Source: Vallitalea sp. (GTDB lineage: Bacteria; Bacillota; Clostridia; Lachnospirales; Vallitaleaceae). From it: a stretch of DNA of 64,000 nt. The number at the start of each line of letters is the position of its first letter. The first letter of the stretch is position 1. Location of the stretch: NCBI RefSeq assembly GCF_025211055.1, contig NZ_JAOARO010000086.1:1-64000 (forward strand), in the 5' to 3' direction. Positions 63,023 to 64,000 of the stretch are shown piece after piece. A program made the position numbers and the translations under genes. The notes below the pieces were generated by a model. It was not told the origin of the DNA, ran no database searches, and saw nothing but the letters and a program-made list of their open reading frames with translations.

Positions 63023-63709
63023 ATGAGTACAATATTAATGGTTGAAGATGATTTTTCACTTGGTATGGGAATCAAATTTGCTTTGGAAAAGGAAAATTAC
63101 AGAGTAATACACGCAAAAAGCAAGAAAGAAGCTGAAGCAGAAATATTGAAAAATAGTTTTGATCTAGCTTTATTGGATATAACATTACCAGATGGAAACG
63201 GATACGAGTTGTTCACTAATATACAGAAAGTACAGGATATACCTGTTATATTCCTTACAGCACTAGATGAAGAGGTCAACATAGTTACTGGTCTTGATAT
63301 GGGAGCGGATGATTATATAACAAAACCATTCAAGTTAAGAGAACTCATTTCAAGAATAAACGCAGTACTTAGAAGGACTTCAGTTAGAGAAAAAAAGAAT
63401 ACCCTTACTTCTGGTGATATGGTTTTATATCCAGATAAAATGAAAATATATAAAAATGCTGTAGAGATTGATGTAACAAAAACTGAATATAAAGTACTGA
63501 ATTATTTTATGAAGAATGGGCAACAGATATTAAGTAAAGAACAACTATTGGAACATCTATGGGATATAGAAGGTAATTATATAGACCAGAATACGTTAGC
63601 TGTATATATGAGAAGAATCAGAGAGAAAATAGAGGACAACCCCTCTAGACCTGATTACATACAAACAGTTAGAGGTGTAGGTTACATATGGAATAAGAAG
63701 GTATTATAA
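63023..63709 (+). CDS. OmpR/PhoB-family response regulator
   Basis: A 228-residue regulator. The receiver domain (about 1-118) has the acidic pair VEDD, phosphorylated D52 in LALLDITLPDGNG, and TKPFKLRELI with the conserved lysine. A winged-helix DNA-binding domain (about 130-226) follows, ending YIDQNTLAVYMRRIREKIEDNPSRPDYIQTVRGVGYIW. Similar regulators sit with intramembrane or bacitracin-type kinases, but the kinase here is incomplete. The cognate kinase gene starts 31 bases downstream. TAGGAGG precedes the ATG. Confidence 0.94.
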   Translation: MSTILMVEDDFSLGMGIKFALEKENYRVIHAKSKKEAEAEILKNSFDLALLDITLPDGNGYELFTNIQKVQDIPVIFLTALDEEVNIVTGLDMGADDYITKPFKLRELISRINAVLRRTSVREKKNTLTSGDMVLYPDKMKIYKNAVEIDVTKTEYKVLNYFMKNGQQILSKEQLLEHLWDIEGNYIDQNTLAVYMRRIREKIEDNPSRPDYIQTVRGVGYIWNKKVL

Positions 63710-63740
63710 TTTCTAATGGAGTTAATTACAGGAGGATAAA

Positions 63741-64000
63741 ATGATAAGATATTTCAAAAAAGAACCTTTCATATATAATATTTTCAAGATATCCTTGGGG
63801 CTAATGGCAGCTATAATGATAGTTTTCTATTTGATATCCAACAATATGGTTGAACAGTTACATAGACAGCAGATATTGGACGATTATAATATCATAGGTG
63901 GTTTAGCTACTTTGGTTCCTGAAAAGGATAAAGAAATCGCAAATATATTTTTAGAGGGAAAAAATAATCAATATATCATGGCAGGGAAAAAGGTTCTAAA
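63741..64000 (+). CDS. Sensor histidine kinase, N-terminal part, cut by the right edge
   Basis: The first 86 residues of a membrane protein. A cytoplasmic start MIRYFKKEPFIYNIFKI precedes one transmembrane helix (about 14-35, SLGLMAAIMIVFYLISNNMV). A predicted outside segment follows, QLHRQQILDDYNIIGGLATLVPEKDKEIAN. Position directly after a response regulator and AGGAGG before the ATG support a histidine kinase; its catalytic domains lie beyond the window. Confidence 0.85.
   Translation, partial: MIRYFKKEPFIYNIFKISLGLMAAIMIVFYLISNNMVEQLHRQQILDDYNIIGGLATLVPEKDKEIANIFLEGKNNQYIMAGKKVL

Overview
The window is AT-rich chromosomal DNA from an endospore-forming Firmicute, almost certainly a Clostridia member. 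Gene content and order (spoVG-glmU-prs-pth ... mfd ... spoVT ... mazG-hup-rqcP-yabP-yabQ-divIC-spoIIE-tilS-hpt-ftsH) match the conserved sporulation/housekeeping block known from Bacillus and Clostridia. The paired glgC/glgD, the two-gene DnaD-type/DnaI-type helicase-loading unit and the YhaO/YhaN pair fit the same group. A Vallitalea/Lachnospirales-type host is a guess from codon and base usage, not a demonstrated assignment.

Layout. 1-0.75 kb: an unknown gene running off the left edge and an IS4-family transposase remnant. 1-9.5 kb: mostly single genes: queT behind a preQ1-I riboswitch, an M29 aminopeptidase, asnS, an orphan membrane-anchored protein, an MscS channel, an M42 peptidase and a GntR regulator. 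10-12 kb: a coupled trio of a DUF5685-type protein, a J-domain protein with a cysteine-string tail, and a membrane protein. Then 6-phosphofructokinase and the yhaO-yhaN nuclease/ATPase pair. 17.3-19.4 kb: an ATPase plus TOPRIM-like gene pair, a probable defence module, next to tRNA-Arg(UCG). 19.6-23.5 kb (minus strand): dnaI-like, DnaD-like and murC, with a duplicated DnaA-box repeat between murC and the DnaD gene. 23.9-48 kb: purR, glgC-glgD and the spoVG-to-ftsH block. Helper genes in this block include a class D sortase, a parvulin lipoprotein and sporulation regulators with recognisable sigma-G and Spo0A-type promoter features. 48-51 kb: a UPF0178 gene with no standard start codon and a RecB/Cas4-like nuclease fused to an XPD/DinG-type helicase. 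51.5-58.8 kb: a minus-strand island, visibly richer in G+C, with two ABC half-transporters, an ECF transporter (fused double ATPase, EcfT, MptD-type S component) and a TetR regulator, bordered by a degenerate IS1182-type transposase. 59-64 kb: asparaginase, a candidate small RNA, a GH13 amylase and a two-component system cut by the right edge.

The most interesting non-coding content is a set of structured repeats in intergenic gaps. These are a ~131-bp palindromic element (two copies, with one compensatory base change in an internal stem), a 110-bp hairpin element with 23-bp perfect arms, single arms of that element in inverted orientation on both sides of tilS-hpt-ftsH, small GAGGC/GCCTC hairpin units, and a nested 20-bp-arm hairpin before the two-component system. 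Functional statements are read from motifs and family knowledge; no database search was possible.
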